Part shown: positions 36,503 through 48,729 of the stretch, one piece after another
Layout of the letters: the number at the start of each line of letters is the position of its first letter
Position numbering within the stretch: the first letter of the stretch is position 1
Assembly: GCA_037962975.1 (NCBI GenBank)
Contig: CM075675.1
Coordinates: forward strand, 46,670,501 to 46,734,500
Direction: 5' to 3'
Source: Clitoria ternatea
Lineage: Eukaryota; Streptophyta; Magnoliopsida; Fabales; Fabaceae
Length of the DNA stretch: 64,000 nt
The notes under the pieces: generated by a model
Databases searched by the model: none
Told to the model about the DNA's origin: nothing
Seen by the model: only the letters and a program-made list of their open reading frames with translations
Program-made: the position numbers and the translations under genes

Positions 36503-39500
36503 TTAGTAAAACAATTGGGGATGAGACTCTTTCATCTCATTTTCTAGTTCCCATGTAGCATCTTCCCCCATCGTTTCACTCCAAATGACCTTCACGAGTG
36601 GAATTTCCTTGTCTCTTAGCTTCTTTATTCTTCTGTCAGCTATTCTGATAGGTGGTGCATCATATGTAAGATTATCTTTAACTTGTATGACATCAGGTTC
36701 AATAACATGTGTAGGATCAAATATATACTTTCGTAAGTTTGACACATGAAAAACATTATGGATATTAGAAAGAAAAGGTGGTAATGCTATTTGGTAGGCA
36801 AGAGGACTAACTTTATGAATTATTTGATATGGACCAATAAATCTAGGAGTTAGTTTTCGAGATTTCATTGCCCGACCGACCCCAGTCGTAGGTGTGACTT
36901 TCAAGAATACATGATCACCTTCTTGAAATTCGAGCGGCTTTCTTCTTTTGTCATAGTAACTTTTCTGCCTGCTCTGTGTTACCTTCATCTTTTCCTAAAC
37001 TATTTTGATTTTATCCGTGGTTTGTTGTACCAACTTTGGTCCTAGCATCAAGTTTTCACCAGTCTCAAACCAACATAGCGGGGTCCTACATTTTCTTCCA
37101 TATAATGCTTCAAAAGGTGCCATGCCAATGCTAGCATGGAAACTGTTGTTATAAGTAAACTCCACATATGGTAAGAATTGATTCCAACTTCTTTTATGCT
37201 CTAACATACAAGCTCGTAACAAGTCCTCTAGAGATTGGATTCTTCTTTCTGATTGTCCATCCGTTTGAGGATGATATGCTGAACTTAGACGCAGTCTTGT
37301 TACCAAAGCCTTGTGCAAGCTCTTCCAGAATTGTGATGTAAAACGAGGGTCCCGATCAGAAATGATACTTGAAGGAATTCCATGCAATCTCACAATCTCC
37401 TCGATGTATAATTTTGCCAGCTTCTCCATAGAGTAACGAATATTGATGGGAATAAAGTGGGCAGATTTGGTTAATCTATCAACTATTACCCATATTGAAT
37501 CATGTCCTAATGGAGTTTTAGGTAGAGAAGTCACAAAGTCCATGGTAATGCTATCCCATTTCCATTCTGGTATTTCCATTGATTGTAGCATTCCAGGGGG
37601 TTTTTGATGTTCCACTTTAACCTTCTGGCAAATTAAACATGCAGCTACGTACTCTGCCACTGCTTTCTTCATTCCAGGCCACCAAAATAACTTCTTCAAA
37701 TCTTGATACATTTTAGTAGCTCCGGGATGAATGCTCATATAACTTTTATGGCCTTCTTCCAGAATTGCTTTCCTCAACTCCTCTTGATTAGGGATACACA
37801 CTCGATCCTTATACCTCAGTAATTGGTCACTTCTTACATTGAACTCGACTTCTTTTTCTTGTTTCAAGAGTTCTTTCTTTTCTTGCAGGAATTCATCATC
37901 TCTTTGAGCCTCTAAAACTTGCCTCAGGAATTCACTTGTCACTTGCAACGCTCCTAATCTGTAGCTGTTAGCATTAACCTTTACTGCTAGGTTAAGATCT
38001 CTGAAGTTTTTTTTATCAATTCTAGCTCTTTAATCATCATTATGGATGCATGCAGAGACTTTCGACTTAAAGCATCAGCTACTACGTTCGCTTTTCCAGG
38101 ATGGTACTGTAACTCAAAGTCGTAATCCTTTAAGAACTCCATCCACCTCTATTGCCTCATGTTTAACTCCTTTTGGTCGAATAAATACTTGAGACTCTTA
38201 TGATCGCTAAACATATCGAATGTTGCACCGTATAGATAATGCCTCCAAATCTTTAAGGCAAAGACTACAGCGGCTAATTCTAAGTCATGGGTAGGGTAGT
38301 TAATCTCATGTTGCCTTAATTGGCGCGACGCATAGGCTACAACCTTCTTGTCTTGCATGAGTACACTTCCTAGTCCTTGTTTAGACGCATCACAGTAAAC
38401 TTCAAAACTTCGATGTGGATCGGGGAGTACTAACACCGGCGAAGAAGTAAGTCGATCTTTCAGCTCTTGGAAACTATTCTCACATTGTGTCGTCCACACA
38501 AAAGGTTGTCCTTTCCGTGTTAGCTTGGTCAGTGGGTATGCTAACTTTGAAAATCCTTCAATGAATCTCCTATAGTATCCAGCCAAGCCCAAGAAACTTC
38601 TGATCTCAGTGATTGTGGTTGGTCTCTCCCATTTCAAAACTGCTTCCACTTTAGAAGGGTCTACGGCTATTCCTCCTTGACTAATTATATGTCCTAAAAA
38701 GTTCACCTCTTCCAACCAGAATTCACACTTCGACAGCTTTGCATACAATGGTTTCTTTTTCAGGATTTCCAACACAACTTTTAAGTGTTCAACATGTTCT
38801 TCTCTACTTTTAGAGTACACTAGTATATCATCAATGAAAACCACTACAAATTTATCTAGATATGGATGAAAAATCCGATTCATGTAATCCATGAATACGG
38901 CTGGTGCATTAGTTACACCAAAAGGCATTACTAGATATTCGTAATGGCCTTAGCGTGTTCTAAAAGTAGTTTTTGGTACATCTTCTTTCTTCACCCTTAT
39001 TTGATGGTATCTAGACCTCAAATCAATTTTGGAGAACACCGTGGCACCACGCAGCTGATCCATCAAGTCATCAATTCTTGGAAGAGGATATTTGTTCTTG
39101 ATCGTCACCTTGTTCAGTTGCCGATAATCTACACACAACCTCATGCTACCATCCTTTTTCTTAACCAACAACACTGGTGCACCCCAGGGGGATACACTGG
39201 GTCGTATAAACTGCTTCTTTATCATATCTTCAAGTTGTTTCTTTAACTCTGCTAATTCTAGAGGTGACATTCGGTATGGTGCAATTGAAATGGGTCCAAC
39301 TCCAGGTACTAGATCAATGGAAAATTCCACATCTCTTTCTAGGGGTAAACCAGGGATATCTTCAGGAAAAACATCAGGAAATTCACACACAACCGACAGA
39401 TTTTTGATTTTTGATTCTTGCTCTCCTTTCATTGAAAGCAATAGCATGAATCCTTGAGCCCCTCCTTTTAAAGAGGCACTCACTTGGTTGGCGGTTAGAA

Positions 39501-40917
39501 ATCTCGAATCCTCAGGATTCAAATTCATTGGTTCTTTAAACATTATGGTTTTATTATGACAATCTATTAGAACATGATTGTCAGACAACCAATCTAGCCC
39601 AATAATAACTTCTAAGCCAGAAAGGGGTAAACAGAAAAGATTGGCCTTAAAGTCCCTACCATTTATGACAATAGGGCATTTCCAACAGGCTTTAGAAGTG
39701 ACAATGGGATTGTTTCCAGGAGTATGTACAGATAAGTCAAATGGCAGTTCTATCACAGGTAACTTTAGTTTTTCTACACAGTCATTGGCAATAAAGGAAT
39801 GTGATGCACCTGAGTCATACATAACAGTTAAAGGAATCTTATTAATGATACACTTACCTTCCACCATGGAATCAGAATGAGATGCTTCTTCTCCAGTGAT
39901 TGCAAAAACCTTTCCTTTATCCTTCGGCCTTCCGACTGCACTGTGCGCGCCTCCTAGAGTATTTATGCTTGTACTTGCACCTTCAGGGTTTTCCCTTTTC
40001 ATCTCTAGACAATCCTTGATGTGATGACCTGGTTTGTTACACTTAAAGCAAACATAAGTGTTTTTAGGACAATCCCTTTTCAAATGGGGTCCTCCACAGA
40101 CAAAACATTTAAAATTTGGTGCAGATGTTGGGTAATAGCTTCCAGTTGAAGCTTGGGGTCTGTTAGGAACAGATGCTGCTCCAAACCGGCGAAATGGCGT
40201 TTGGTAAGACTTATTTCTCCTGAAGTCTCTTCTTTGGTGATGGTGAGGTCCTCCACTTCTCATTTCTCCTGCCTTGTGAATGGGCTCACGACTTTTGGTC
40301 ATTCTATCCTTATGATCTTCTTCAAAGATCCTGCAGCGATTTACCAATACAGAAAATTCACGTATTTCCTACATTCGTATAGCTTCCTTAATTTCTGGCC
40401 GTAATCCATTTACAAACTTTGCACACCGATCTCTTTCATTAGTAGCATCATTATAATGAGAATGAAAACGAGATAGCTCTTCAAACCTGGATGCGTATTC
40501 TCCAACGGTCATATTTCCTTGGATCAGCGACAGGAATTCGAATTGTCTTTTCTCTTTAATATCAGCTGGAAAGTATTTCTCCAAAAATATATCCTTGAAA
40601 TAATCCCAAGTGATCTCCACGTCGTTGACTTCGAATTGTCTACGCGTGCTATCCCACCAATGTTCGGCATCCTCAGATAAGGCATAAGTAGCGAAGACTA
40701 CCTTATCAGCTTCATTACATTGCAATGCTCGAAAGATCTTCTCTATCTCTCGAATCTAGATTTGTGCTCCATCAGGGTTATATCCTCCCTTGAAACGAGG
40801 TGGATTGCGTTTTTCGAATAGGTCCAGTCTTCTCAAGGCATCGTTACCTTGACCTTCACGTGCTCCCATTGCATTGATTAAGCGTTCTATAACTCCAGCA
40901 AGATCGTTTCCAGCCAT
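36503..40917 (-). pseudogene. Gag-pol of element B, broken by five stops and one frameshift
   Basis: From the ATG at 40917, one frame carries gag (~40850-40340), two CCHC knuckles (~40115-40005), protease ([10 protein letters not shown], ~39830) and RT (VDYRQLN near 39120; catalytic FIDDILVYS near 38835). It then carries RNase H ([13 protein letters not shown], ~38390). In-frame stops lie at 40756-40758, 40369-40371, 38950-38952 and 38149-38151. The first replaces an expected Trp and the third sits inside RT. A frameshift lies between ~38148 and 37948, probably in the poly-T run at 38007-38014. The shifted frame holds integrase (HHCC zinc site with CLICQKVK; DDE core with WDSITMDFVTSLP), a stop at 36995-36997, and a C-terminal chromodomain-like tail (ADRRIKKLRDKEIPLVKVIW). 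No functional polyprotein is possible. The parts are annotated as they stand. Confidence 0.95.
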
Positions 40918-41057
40918 TAGTTTCCTGTTTCACAGTAACTGAGATTTGTCACATCAATCACAGTTACTACCAAGCCGAATATTCTATTCTCTATCACCTA
41001 TACAGAGTTTACAGACAAAGCAAGATAAACCTTTTCCCCAGGCTTATTAGATTAACT

Positions 41058-41069
41058 GCTCTGATACCA
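41058..41069 (-). other. Primer-binding site of element B
   Basis: The minus strand reads TGGTATCAGAGC (initiator tRNA-Met type), 3 nt from the LTR end at 41073. Confidence 0.95.
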
Positions 41070-43383
41070 CTTTGTAACACCCTCTGTTACACCTTAATAA
41101 ATTCTAGAAAAATTCGTAATAATTTTTTTTTCTAAAGATATGTTTGTTAAAAAGAAACTATCAGAATAAATTATATACATTATTTCTGAAATACCTCAAT
41201 ATTATTAAAACTTTATAAAGTATTTGTACATTCATCCGAAGAAAATAAACATTAAACATTATAAGAAAGAGAGGAAACTCCATGGCCCAAGAGCAGTTGC
41301 CTAGTGACATTATTTATTCATTGGACCACGGTATTCATACCGAGCTCCCTTTCTAGAACGTGCTATATATACTGTCAATATTCTTCGATCCTTCCCTCTG
41401 TACGAACCATTAATTTAAAACATATGAAACAAAAACATAGAGAAAGGAGTGAGAAACAGAATATAATATTCCCAAATAGGACATAAGCAATAAAGGGTTT
41501 TCACAAACTAGTATAATAATATCAATCACAATCACAAGCACAATCAATTTATGAATGTATGAATGATATGTCATATCTTCATCATAACTTATTTATATAT
41601 GTGGGCCCCTTAAATTTTAATTTACACTGGGCCAACCAGGAGTTTACACTGTTCCATAATTCTGGATAATAATAACATGAACAGCTCAACTGGCATAGAA
41701 ACACTTAGAGACTAGTCAGATTGAAAAGGTTTTTATTGTGAAAGTACCCGACACTAGGGAGCTACCCCAGGTCCCCTGAAGCACCCTTTCACACCCTCTC
41801 ATCACAAGGCTCACAATTAAGCCTCCTCTAATGTATCCTCGGTTTCTATAATCCGTCCCAGACAATATCATTTTGTTTCTCTTCGATGATTCATGATGTA
41901 TGAACTACTCACGTATTTAGTTGGTTAAGGCTTTTAGAAACTCAATTATATTATCAGGGCCTATGAATCACGACATAGCCACCCCAGTAAACTGTACTTT
42001 TTCAACTTCTCAAATACGCACATAGAATTTTAGTACAGTTCCTTTTCAAATCACAAATCAAATCTCCTTATAAATTTGAGTTTTAAAGCCTTAAATATAT
42101 TTCACAACCTTCTTTAGAAAGTTTATAGGTCAATTTAAAATTAATTTCTAAAAACTCGAATTTGGAATTATCAATCTTTAAAACCTTAATACTTAAAAGT
42201 TTTGTATAATATTTTTATATATTTAAATAATACGTATATATATATTAAAAAAAATTATTTTTATAAAATAAATTCTCTTTCTTTTTCTTTCTGATAAACT
42301 AACTAAAAATCTAAATTTTAGTAAAGATATATACATATATATTAAAAGATAAAAAGAGATTTCTAAAAACTTATGTAGTTTTATTGAAATCTAAGAAACT
42401 TTTTAAAAGTAATTTGAATAAATATGAAAAAGTAAATAAAGAAGTAGGAGATAAGTAAATTCTTACTGAATTTTAGCTTTCCGCCATGCTTGCTATATGC
42501 TCAAACTCCACAATACAAGATTATCAATCATAATCAAACATTGTCAATCACAATCAAACATCATAAAGCATAAATAAATATTAACAATCATAATCAAATC
42601 AAATAATTAAATATTAGTTATAAAGATTATAATTTAAAATTCAATGATTATTTAAATTAATAAAGTTTGTTTTAAGTTCTATGGTCAATTCCTCGCACAG
42701 GTCTATGTAAGTCCAAGATTGTCCAATCCTTGCATAGGTCTAGTTCAGTCCATATATGTTATAATAGTCCAAATCCTTGCATAGGTTCAGTTAAGTTCAT
42801 AATAGTTCAAGTCCTTGCATAGGTTCAATCCAGTCCGCATAGGTCATAATAGTTTAAGTTCTTAAATATTTTAGATATTAAGTTACACAAGATGCTTAAT
42901 TTATTAATAACAATTATTATAAATTTTAAGTTAAAAGTTATTATTTTAAAATAATAATATTGTTATGTTTAAAAGGAGTAGGGGACTCCTCCCAATATTC
43001 TTATGTAATTTCATATTATATCCTTAATCTCACCCCCCTTACCTTGATTTGCTACCAAAAGTGAATTCGCTCTGCGCCTCCAAGTTCTAACAAAATATTA
43101 ATACTAACTTATTTCAGTATAAGCTTAAGATGAAAATTAAGATTGCTATCAGAATGATAAATAGTAAATATGTATAGTAATAATAAATAGTAACGATAAA
43201 TGATAAGTCATTAATAGTAACGGTAAATAGTAATTTTTGAATAGTAATAGTAAATAGTAAATTGTGAATAGTAACTTTTTGAATAGTAGTGGTAAATGGT
43301 AAATCATGAACAATAACAGTGAATAGTAAATTTTGAATAGTAACGGTAAATAGTAAAAATAACACAGTGGTAATTTATTTTTA

Positions 43384-43684
43384 GAGTAAACACCCCAGTT
43401 AGTCCCTGACCCCAACAGAGTCGGACACTTAGGTCCTCCAGTTAATAAGTAAGTCCCGTTAGTCCTCCACGTCTGTCAACGTCAGACAAATAGATCCCTG
43501 CCGTTAATGAAGTGTTAACGTCTGTGAGTTTCAGCTGACATGGATCATTAAATTCCAAAAGGGATGCTACGTCAGAGCCGGCAGGGATCTATTTGACCGA
43601 CGTTGACGGACGTGGAGGACTAACGGGACTCACTTATTAACTGGAGGATCTAAGTGTCCGACTCTGCTAGGGTCAGGGACTAAT
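43384..43684. repeat. Left foldback arm of the composite element
   Basis: This ~300 bp block folds on itself. GTCCCTGACC, 'cagagtcggacacttaggtcctcca', 'gttaataagt' and the 'ccgttagtcctccacgt' part reappear inverted at 43575-43684. It looks like a complete MITE that has lost only the last bases of its inner end. Confidence 0.85.
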
Positions 43685-43950
43685 ACGACGTATAACACCA
43701 CATCTAATACGACGTCATTTTGGACAAACCCTATCTATGTTCTTCCTTTTCATTTTCTCATTGTTGTTGTGGTTCTTCTTCTCCTTCTTTGACATTTTGT
43801 TCCTTCCTAATTCAATAGCTTCCATAACCACTGAAACACTGAGTTTGCTTCATTGTTAGTATCCTGAGCTCAAAGAGGACCTCAATTCTCAGTAGAAGGT
43901 TCTCAGATCTCGATCTCAGTACTAAGAACCAGCCCTGATATGACAAGAAC

Positions 43951-44304
43951 AGGGTATGCAAGCCAGCCCTCGCAACTGCATTGTTTAGCACTGTATCTTT
44001 CTTACTTGGTGTGATAACTTCGGTCCTATCTGGTTACCTTGGTGCAATAACTTTGGTCCTATTTGGTGCATTTGTAAGCAGAGAAGGAATTTCAATTATT
44101 GATGTCCTGACTCCCAAGGTCTTCATTGGACTCATAGTTGGTGCCATGCTTCCTAATTGTTTTTCTGCCATGACCATGAAGAGTGTCGAGAGTGCAGCTT
44201 TGAAGGTTGAGGAAGTCCGTAGGCAGTTCAACATGATTCCAGGACTCATGGAGGGTCATGCCAAGCATGATTATGCTACCTATGTCAAGATTTCAATTAG
44301 CTAG
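43951..44304 (+). pseudogene. Captured fragment of a vacuolar H+-translocating pyrophosphatase gene
   Basis: The plus frame contains [17 protein letters not shown]. After a junction near 44040 it continues [20 protein letters not shown], then [27 protein letters not shown] and [16 protein letters not shown], and stops at 44302-44304. These are characteristic strings of plant type I vacuolar H+-PPase (AVP1/VHP family, tonoplast proton pump using pyrophosphate). In the intact protein the first string lies several hundred residues before the second, so an internal part is missing. The junction sits on a ~26 bp near-repeat (GGTGTGATAACTTCGGTCCT / GGTGCAATAACTTTGGTCCT). Introns are absent over the captured part, and changes such as YW to NC after AMLP suggest decay. 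It cannot pump protons. Whether it is transcribed is unknown. Confidence 0.88.
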
Positions 44305-44402
44305 CATTGGAATTTTTCCTCTTATTGTATGATTTTCTGGTCATTTCTTTCATATTTACCAAAATAAAATTTTCAATTTGCTAGCCTTAGAATTTTCTTC
44401 TA

Positions 44403-44420
44403 GTCCCCCCCCCCCCCCAA
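44403..44420. repeat. Poly-C run
   Basis: About 16 consecutive C bases inside the composite element, 3' of the captured fragment. Length may be affected by sequencing. Confidence 0.8.
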
Positions 44421-44625
44421 TTTAGTGAGATCTTGTTTGGTTCCAAAATACAGTATTCGGGGTTCTTAAAATATCTAAAATTTTGTAGATATGAATCCAT
44501 AATTGCAACTGTTTCATTTTGAATATTATAGGATATGCATATGGATATTTATTTTTGATTAAATTCTCTTTTAATCCAAAAAAACAAAGAATATAGCAAA
44601 GCAGGATAAAAAAAATTAAAACAAT

Positions 44626-44934
44626 GAGTAAATACCCCAGTTAGTCCCTGACCCCAGCAGAGTTGGATACTTAGGTCCTCAAGTTAATAAGTGAGTCCCG
44701 TTAGTCCTTTGTCATCGTCGGACAAATAGATCCTTGTCGACTCTGACGTGGCATCCCTGTTGGAATTTAACGATCCACGTCAGCTGAAACTCATGGATGT
44801 TAACACTTCATTAACGGCAGGGATCTATTTGTCCGACGTTGACGAACGTTGGGGACTAACGGGACTCACTTATTAACTGGAGGACCTAAGTGTCTGACTC
44901 TGTTGGCGTCAGGGACTAACTAGGGTGTTTACTC
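44626..44934. repeat. Right foldback arm of the composite element
   Basis: It begins GAGTAAATACCCCAGTTAGT and ends with the inverse (TAGGGTGTTTACTC). Like the left arm it is a complete ~309 bp self-complementary MITE-like unit, with its own GAGTAAA start facing the captured DNA. The whole therefore looks like two MITEs flanking a cargo. Confidence 0.87.
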
Positions 44935-45314
44935 TTATTTTTACTATATTAACTTATTCATAATAGTACTAGTATATCAATGGTTTAAGAGTGCTAAAAA
45001 AATAAACTAAAATTATAAAAAGAATATAGAAGAAAGTTATTACCTTACACCTCCAGCAGAACTTCTTTTTACCAAAAGAATTTACTCCCCACTAATTTCT
45101 TACGCATTATCTCTCTAGATTCTCTCTCTAATTTTTGGTGTGGAAATGTTGTAAATGAGCCATCTATTTATAGAAAGAAAATTTTACTATTTAAGATTAT
45201 TTAATTATTTATTTTACTATTCATGATGTAAGTGATGATGATGTAAGCGATGATGTCGGTAATGGCATTTTGGTTATTAGATGAAAGGTTAAGGGTATTT
45301 TTGTCATTCTCAAA

Positions 45315-45345
<31 letters not shown>

Positions 45346-46718
45346 TAAAAAAATAAGAAAATTCTAAAAAATTATAAATTATATAACAATCAAAAAGTTC
45401 TAAAGAACTATAATCAAATTCCTTTAAAATTTTATTTTAAATAAGAAATAACGAAATTAGGGGTGTTACACCTCCGAAGTTCATCAAAACTCTAAAATTA
45501 AATTTAAAGAATTTCCATAATATCATAATTGCCAAAATCATAACTCATAATCTAAAAGAAATCTCTAATCTCAATCCAAAGTCATCGAGGCTTACCATTT
45601 TTATTTCCGACCTTCGTTTCCAAGTTCCTTCGTATCAAACGACCTTCCAATCCTTAAATACGAACCTACAAGCGTCGGAATACAGAACCCCTTAGTTTTT
45701 CATCACACCCATCAACCTAGGAACAATAATTAAACTCCCTATCATTACAAAACACAAATTCATGGTTTCTCGTTGGCATGCATGGTTCGGTTTCAAGGAG
45801 GGAAAAGAGAAGGAGAAGAAGAAACTTGAAATTAGAAGTTCCATGTGCCTTACCTCGTTTCCCCAAGTCCAAAAACGTAAGAAATTGAAGTTCCTACCAG
45901 GTCCAGAGCTCAAATCGCAATAGAGGAAGAAAATGGAAGGGAAAGAAGCACACGGGTTCTGTTTTGCATGTTCCTGTTTTAAGTTGATCGCGACGTTGAC
46001 GCTACGCGTTAGCTCACTAATTCGCACCTGATGCTACGCGCCACATCCACGCTACGCGTCAAGGCCCCCTGATTCTATTTTCCTTGAAATTCCATTTAAA
46101 ATTCTATTTTCCATTTCTTTCCTTTATTTATTATTATCTTAAACCCAAAACATATTTTTATTTATTTTCCCATTATTTAACATCAGGGATGTTACATTGT
46201 ATCTTGCGTAAGTCTTCTTTATAGTTCTGCTTCTAGCAGACCTTAACTTGTTGCAGTCTATAACTCAGCGTACTTGTCTTCATATCTTATATCTTTGTAT
46301 GTGGAGCTATCAGTTGTAACACAAAAACTCTTTATCACATATTTTGTGTCTAGTGTTGTTCACCAGCTCGTAAATAAGTGAGAAAGAAGAAGCTTTCGAA
46401 AGAATATTTGGGTGTTTGAAGCCAGGAGTGGCTTGTTGAAACAATACTTGGGTTTAAGCCAGAAGTGACTGAAGTCAAGAATACTTATAGCACTAGTCTG
46501 GTGCTGTAATTGTAAAAGGTGTTTTTGAAAATCCTTCAAGTCTGAAGGTACTACACATAGCTTCTACTTTGAAAGTGAATCAATATAAATCTGTTGTGTG
46601 ATTCTCTCTTCTTATTCTCTGGTATGTTCGATAATATTAACTGTTCAGAGTCCGTAAAAATGACTAAAACGAGTTAAGACTTATTCAATTCACTTCTAAG
46701 TTAGACTTTGAACCATCA

Positions 46719-48729
46719 ATTTGTTTATCAAATATGTCATCCTTGTGTATATTTTTAAAGCAACTAATTTTTTAGATAATAAATGATATTATAAAGAAAT
46801 AAAATTTGTTACATTATAATAATTTTTAATTTATTTTTTCTTAAAAATATTTATTTTATGGAGTGTTTAGTAAACAATTCGATATTTGTTACAGTTAAAT
46901 TTAATCAAGTAAACATTTGTCTATTACAAAATTTTGATATAAATGAAATTTTATATAAAAATGAAAATATTTTAGTATTTTGTTTCTTGAGAGTAGTAAT
47001 TTTAAACTTTATCCGCAACCAAATATAACATTAAATTAAACAAAATGTAGGGTAGCTTTCTTTCCTTTTGAAAAGAAACGTGGATATATTAAATAGAATC
47101 CTTCCACGTTGCTTGCTCTACTGGTATAGGAACATTCCCCCGCCAAACAAATCAGCCAAAATCAAAAGCAATGGAAACAACACATGTGCTACATTAATAT
47201 TGGCTGAGGGGTAAAACTAAGAATTTCTAAGATTATTAATGGTTATTAAAGTGAAAATTGATTTTTAAGTAATAGCTGAAATTTTCAAATGTCAAATATC
47301 TTTTTTAGATTAAAATGATATTTTAGTTAGTAAATAAGCTTTCTATTCACTAAATTAAACTCACTAAACTTAAATTATTTAATTATCCCCTCTTTAAATT
47401 CTATTTTTAATTATTTTTATTACAATTCTTTAATTTTCTTTCTTCTAAATCCATTTTTTCTTTTATTCCTGAGCAACCTTTCCCTTTGCTTCACCATCCT
47501 CAATTGCCATTGTTCTCGCGCCCTCTCTACTCTTCTTCCTCCCAACTTCATTATGGTGGTTAAATTCTACTCTCCTTCTTTCTTTGCATGAAACATTTTA
47601 TTAAAATGTCTATACAATTTAAAAGACATCAAAAACAAAAATAATAAAATATCAAACTGAAATTAATTTATCACTGAATTTTTAATTTTTTAAAAAGATT
47701 TCTAATGTACAATTAGTTTTTTAATCTCAAAAGTTGAAAAGTTCATAACGTGTTCTATTTCCATAATTTAATCTTATTATTAAAAATTTTCTCATTAGTA
47801 AAATAAGAATTAATTGATTCTGTTTCCTATCATTTTATCTATTATAGTTAATGAAAATATTAATATATGAAGGCGATTCTATTTCTTATTCTTTTATCTA
47901 TTTTGATTATTGTCAAAGTTTACATAGATAATCAAAATTAAATTATTTTAATTATATTTCAATATTCTAATATTTGAATTTAATTTTAAAAATTAAATTA
48001 AATCCCTATAATATTTAAAATGCCCTTAATCATAGGAGATAATTGATTTAATATTAAAAGTTAAATTAACATTCAAGTGATTGATTTTAAGTCTGTGCTT
48101 TAATTCCTGATATGTATTAAGTGATTGATTTATAAACAATCATGAAATTACAAAAAGCACAAAAAAAAAAATACGAACAACGATTTTAAATGAAGATGCC
48201 TAACTTTGATTACAACAAATGAAATTTTTAAGCACAAAGTAAAATAGTCAATGGACTGAAGTCAAACATATGTCAAATTTGAATACATGCTTTACTACAC
48301 ACATATATATTATAATATTTTATATGTATAATTTTTTTATGGTAAAGCTGTATGAAAATTAAGTAATTTAGTACAAAATTAACTAAACATAATTATAAAA
48401 TAAATTAAAAAATCACTGTAATTTTTAAAATTTTATAAATCTCACTTATATAAAAAATCTTAAAATATTTTATATGTATAATGTTTTTATAATAACTTTG
48501 TAAGAAATTAAAATTAAAATTAAATTTTAAATATTAATTTTATACGAAATTAACCAAATAAAAATTATAAATTAAAAAATTTAAAAGATCACGGTAATTA
48601 ATATGAAATAATATTTTAAGTTCTATTTATTTCCAAAAAAAATTAATCCTAATCAATTAAATAATAAAATAAATTTAAAAATTTTAAAAAGTAAAAAAAA
48701 ATTGAAAGGCTAACATGCTATAATTTTAA
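46719..48729. other. AT-rich intergenic region upstream of the P450 gene
   Basis: No coding features. The segment 46790-46998 recurs as a direct repeat at 56005-56212 (see findings). From 47200 to 48700 there is AT-rich sequence without identifiable elements. Confidence 0.6.
46790..46998. repeat. Direct repeat, copy 1 (5' of the P450 gene)
   Basis: It shares TTTGTTACATTATAATAATT, 'aatcaaataaacatttgtct'-type sequence, ATAAAATTTTGATATAAATG-type sequence and 'tagtattttgtttctt.agagtagta' with 56005-56212. Confidence 0.75.

Larger units (their letters stand above)
43384..44934. mobile_element. Pack-MULE-like composite element carrying an H+-PPase fragment
   Basis: It is 1551 bp, bounded by the 9 bp duplication TTATTTTTA (43375-43383; 44935-44943), the Mutator-superfamily size. 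Termini are inverted repeats starting GAGTAAACACCCCAGTTAGT on the left and GAGTAAACACCCTAGTTAGT on the right (reverse). The other LTR of B keeps the empty site, which proves insertion after B transposed. Each end is not a simple TIR but a ~300 bp self-complementary block. Between the blocks lies ~940 bp of captured host DNA. No transposase is encoded. Confidence 0.9.
33604..45470 (-). mobile_element. Element B: full-length Ty3/gypsy (chromovirus-like) retrotransposon
   Basis: LTRs at 33604-36457 and 41073-45470 bound an internal region. On the minus strand its order is PBS, gag, protease, RT, RNase H, integrase, chromodomain-like tail and PPT. Target duplication CCTCC is at 33599-33603 and 45471-45475. 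The LTRs differ by only about 20-30 changes over ~2.85 kb by eye, apart from a 1551 bp transposon in the right LTR. The element is therefore young, yet its coding region is dead. Confidence 0.95.
41073..45470 (-). repeat. 5' LTR of element B (right copy), carrying a Mutator-like insertion
   Basis: 4398 bp in total. Subtracting the 1551 bp insertion and its 9 bp duplication leaves 2838 bp, matching the left LTR (2854 bp). Differences include single substitutions and a short deletion in the 'gatgtaagcgatgatg' repeats near 45235. Confidence 0.93.
31207..46196 (-). mobile_element. Solo LTR A (gypsy type), itself split by element B
   Basis: A begins TGTAACATCCTGCG at 31207 and ends CAGGGATGTTACA at 46196. 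It is flanked by TTGTA on both sides (31202-31206; 46197-46201). Removing B leaves about 3.1 kb (31207-33603 plus 45476-46196) without any coding or PBS/PPT, so it is a solo LTR. It shares blocks with LTR C and has the same orientation. The left part carries ACGCGTAGC/GCGTAGCGTGG words near 31430-31500; the right part has similar words near 45990-46060. Confidence 0.85.
30406..46718 (+). repeat. 3' LTR of element D, split by nested insertions
   Basis: The LTR starts TGTTAGAACTAAGTC at 30406 and continues to 31206. It resumes after the insertion at 46202 (or 46197, counting the duplicated TTGTA) and ends about 46718 at ACCATCA. Its end was placed by comparison with E2. Joined length is about 1318 bp. 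Everything between 31207 and 46196 is later insertions. Confidence 0.75.

Noticed and set aside
43981..44304. Functional small membrane protein gene
   Set aside because: It is a joined fragment of H+-PPase lacking most of the protein and lies inside a transposon.
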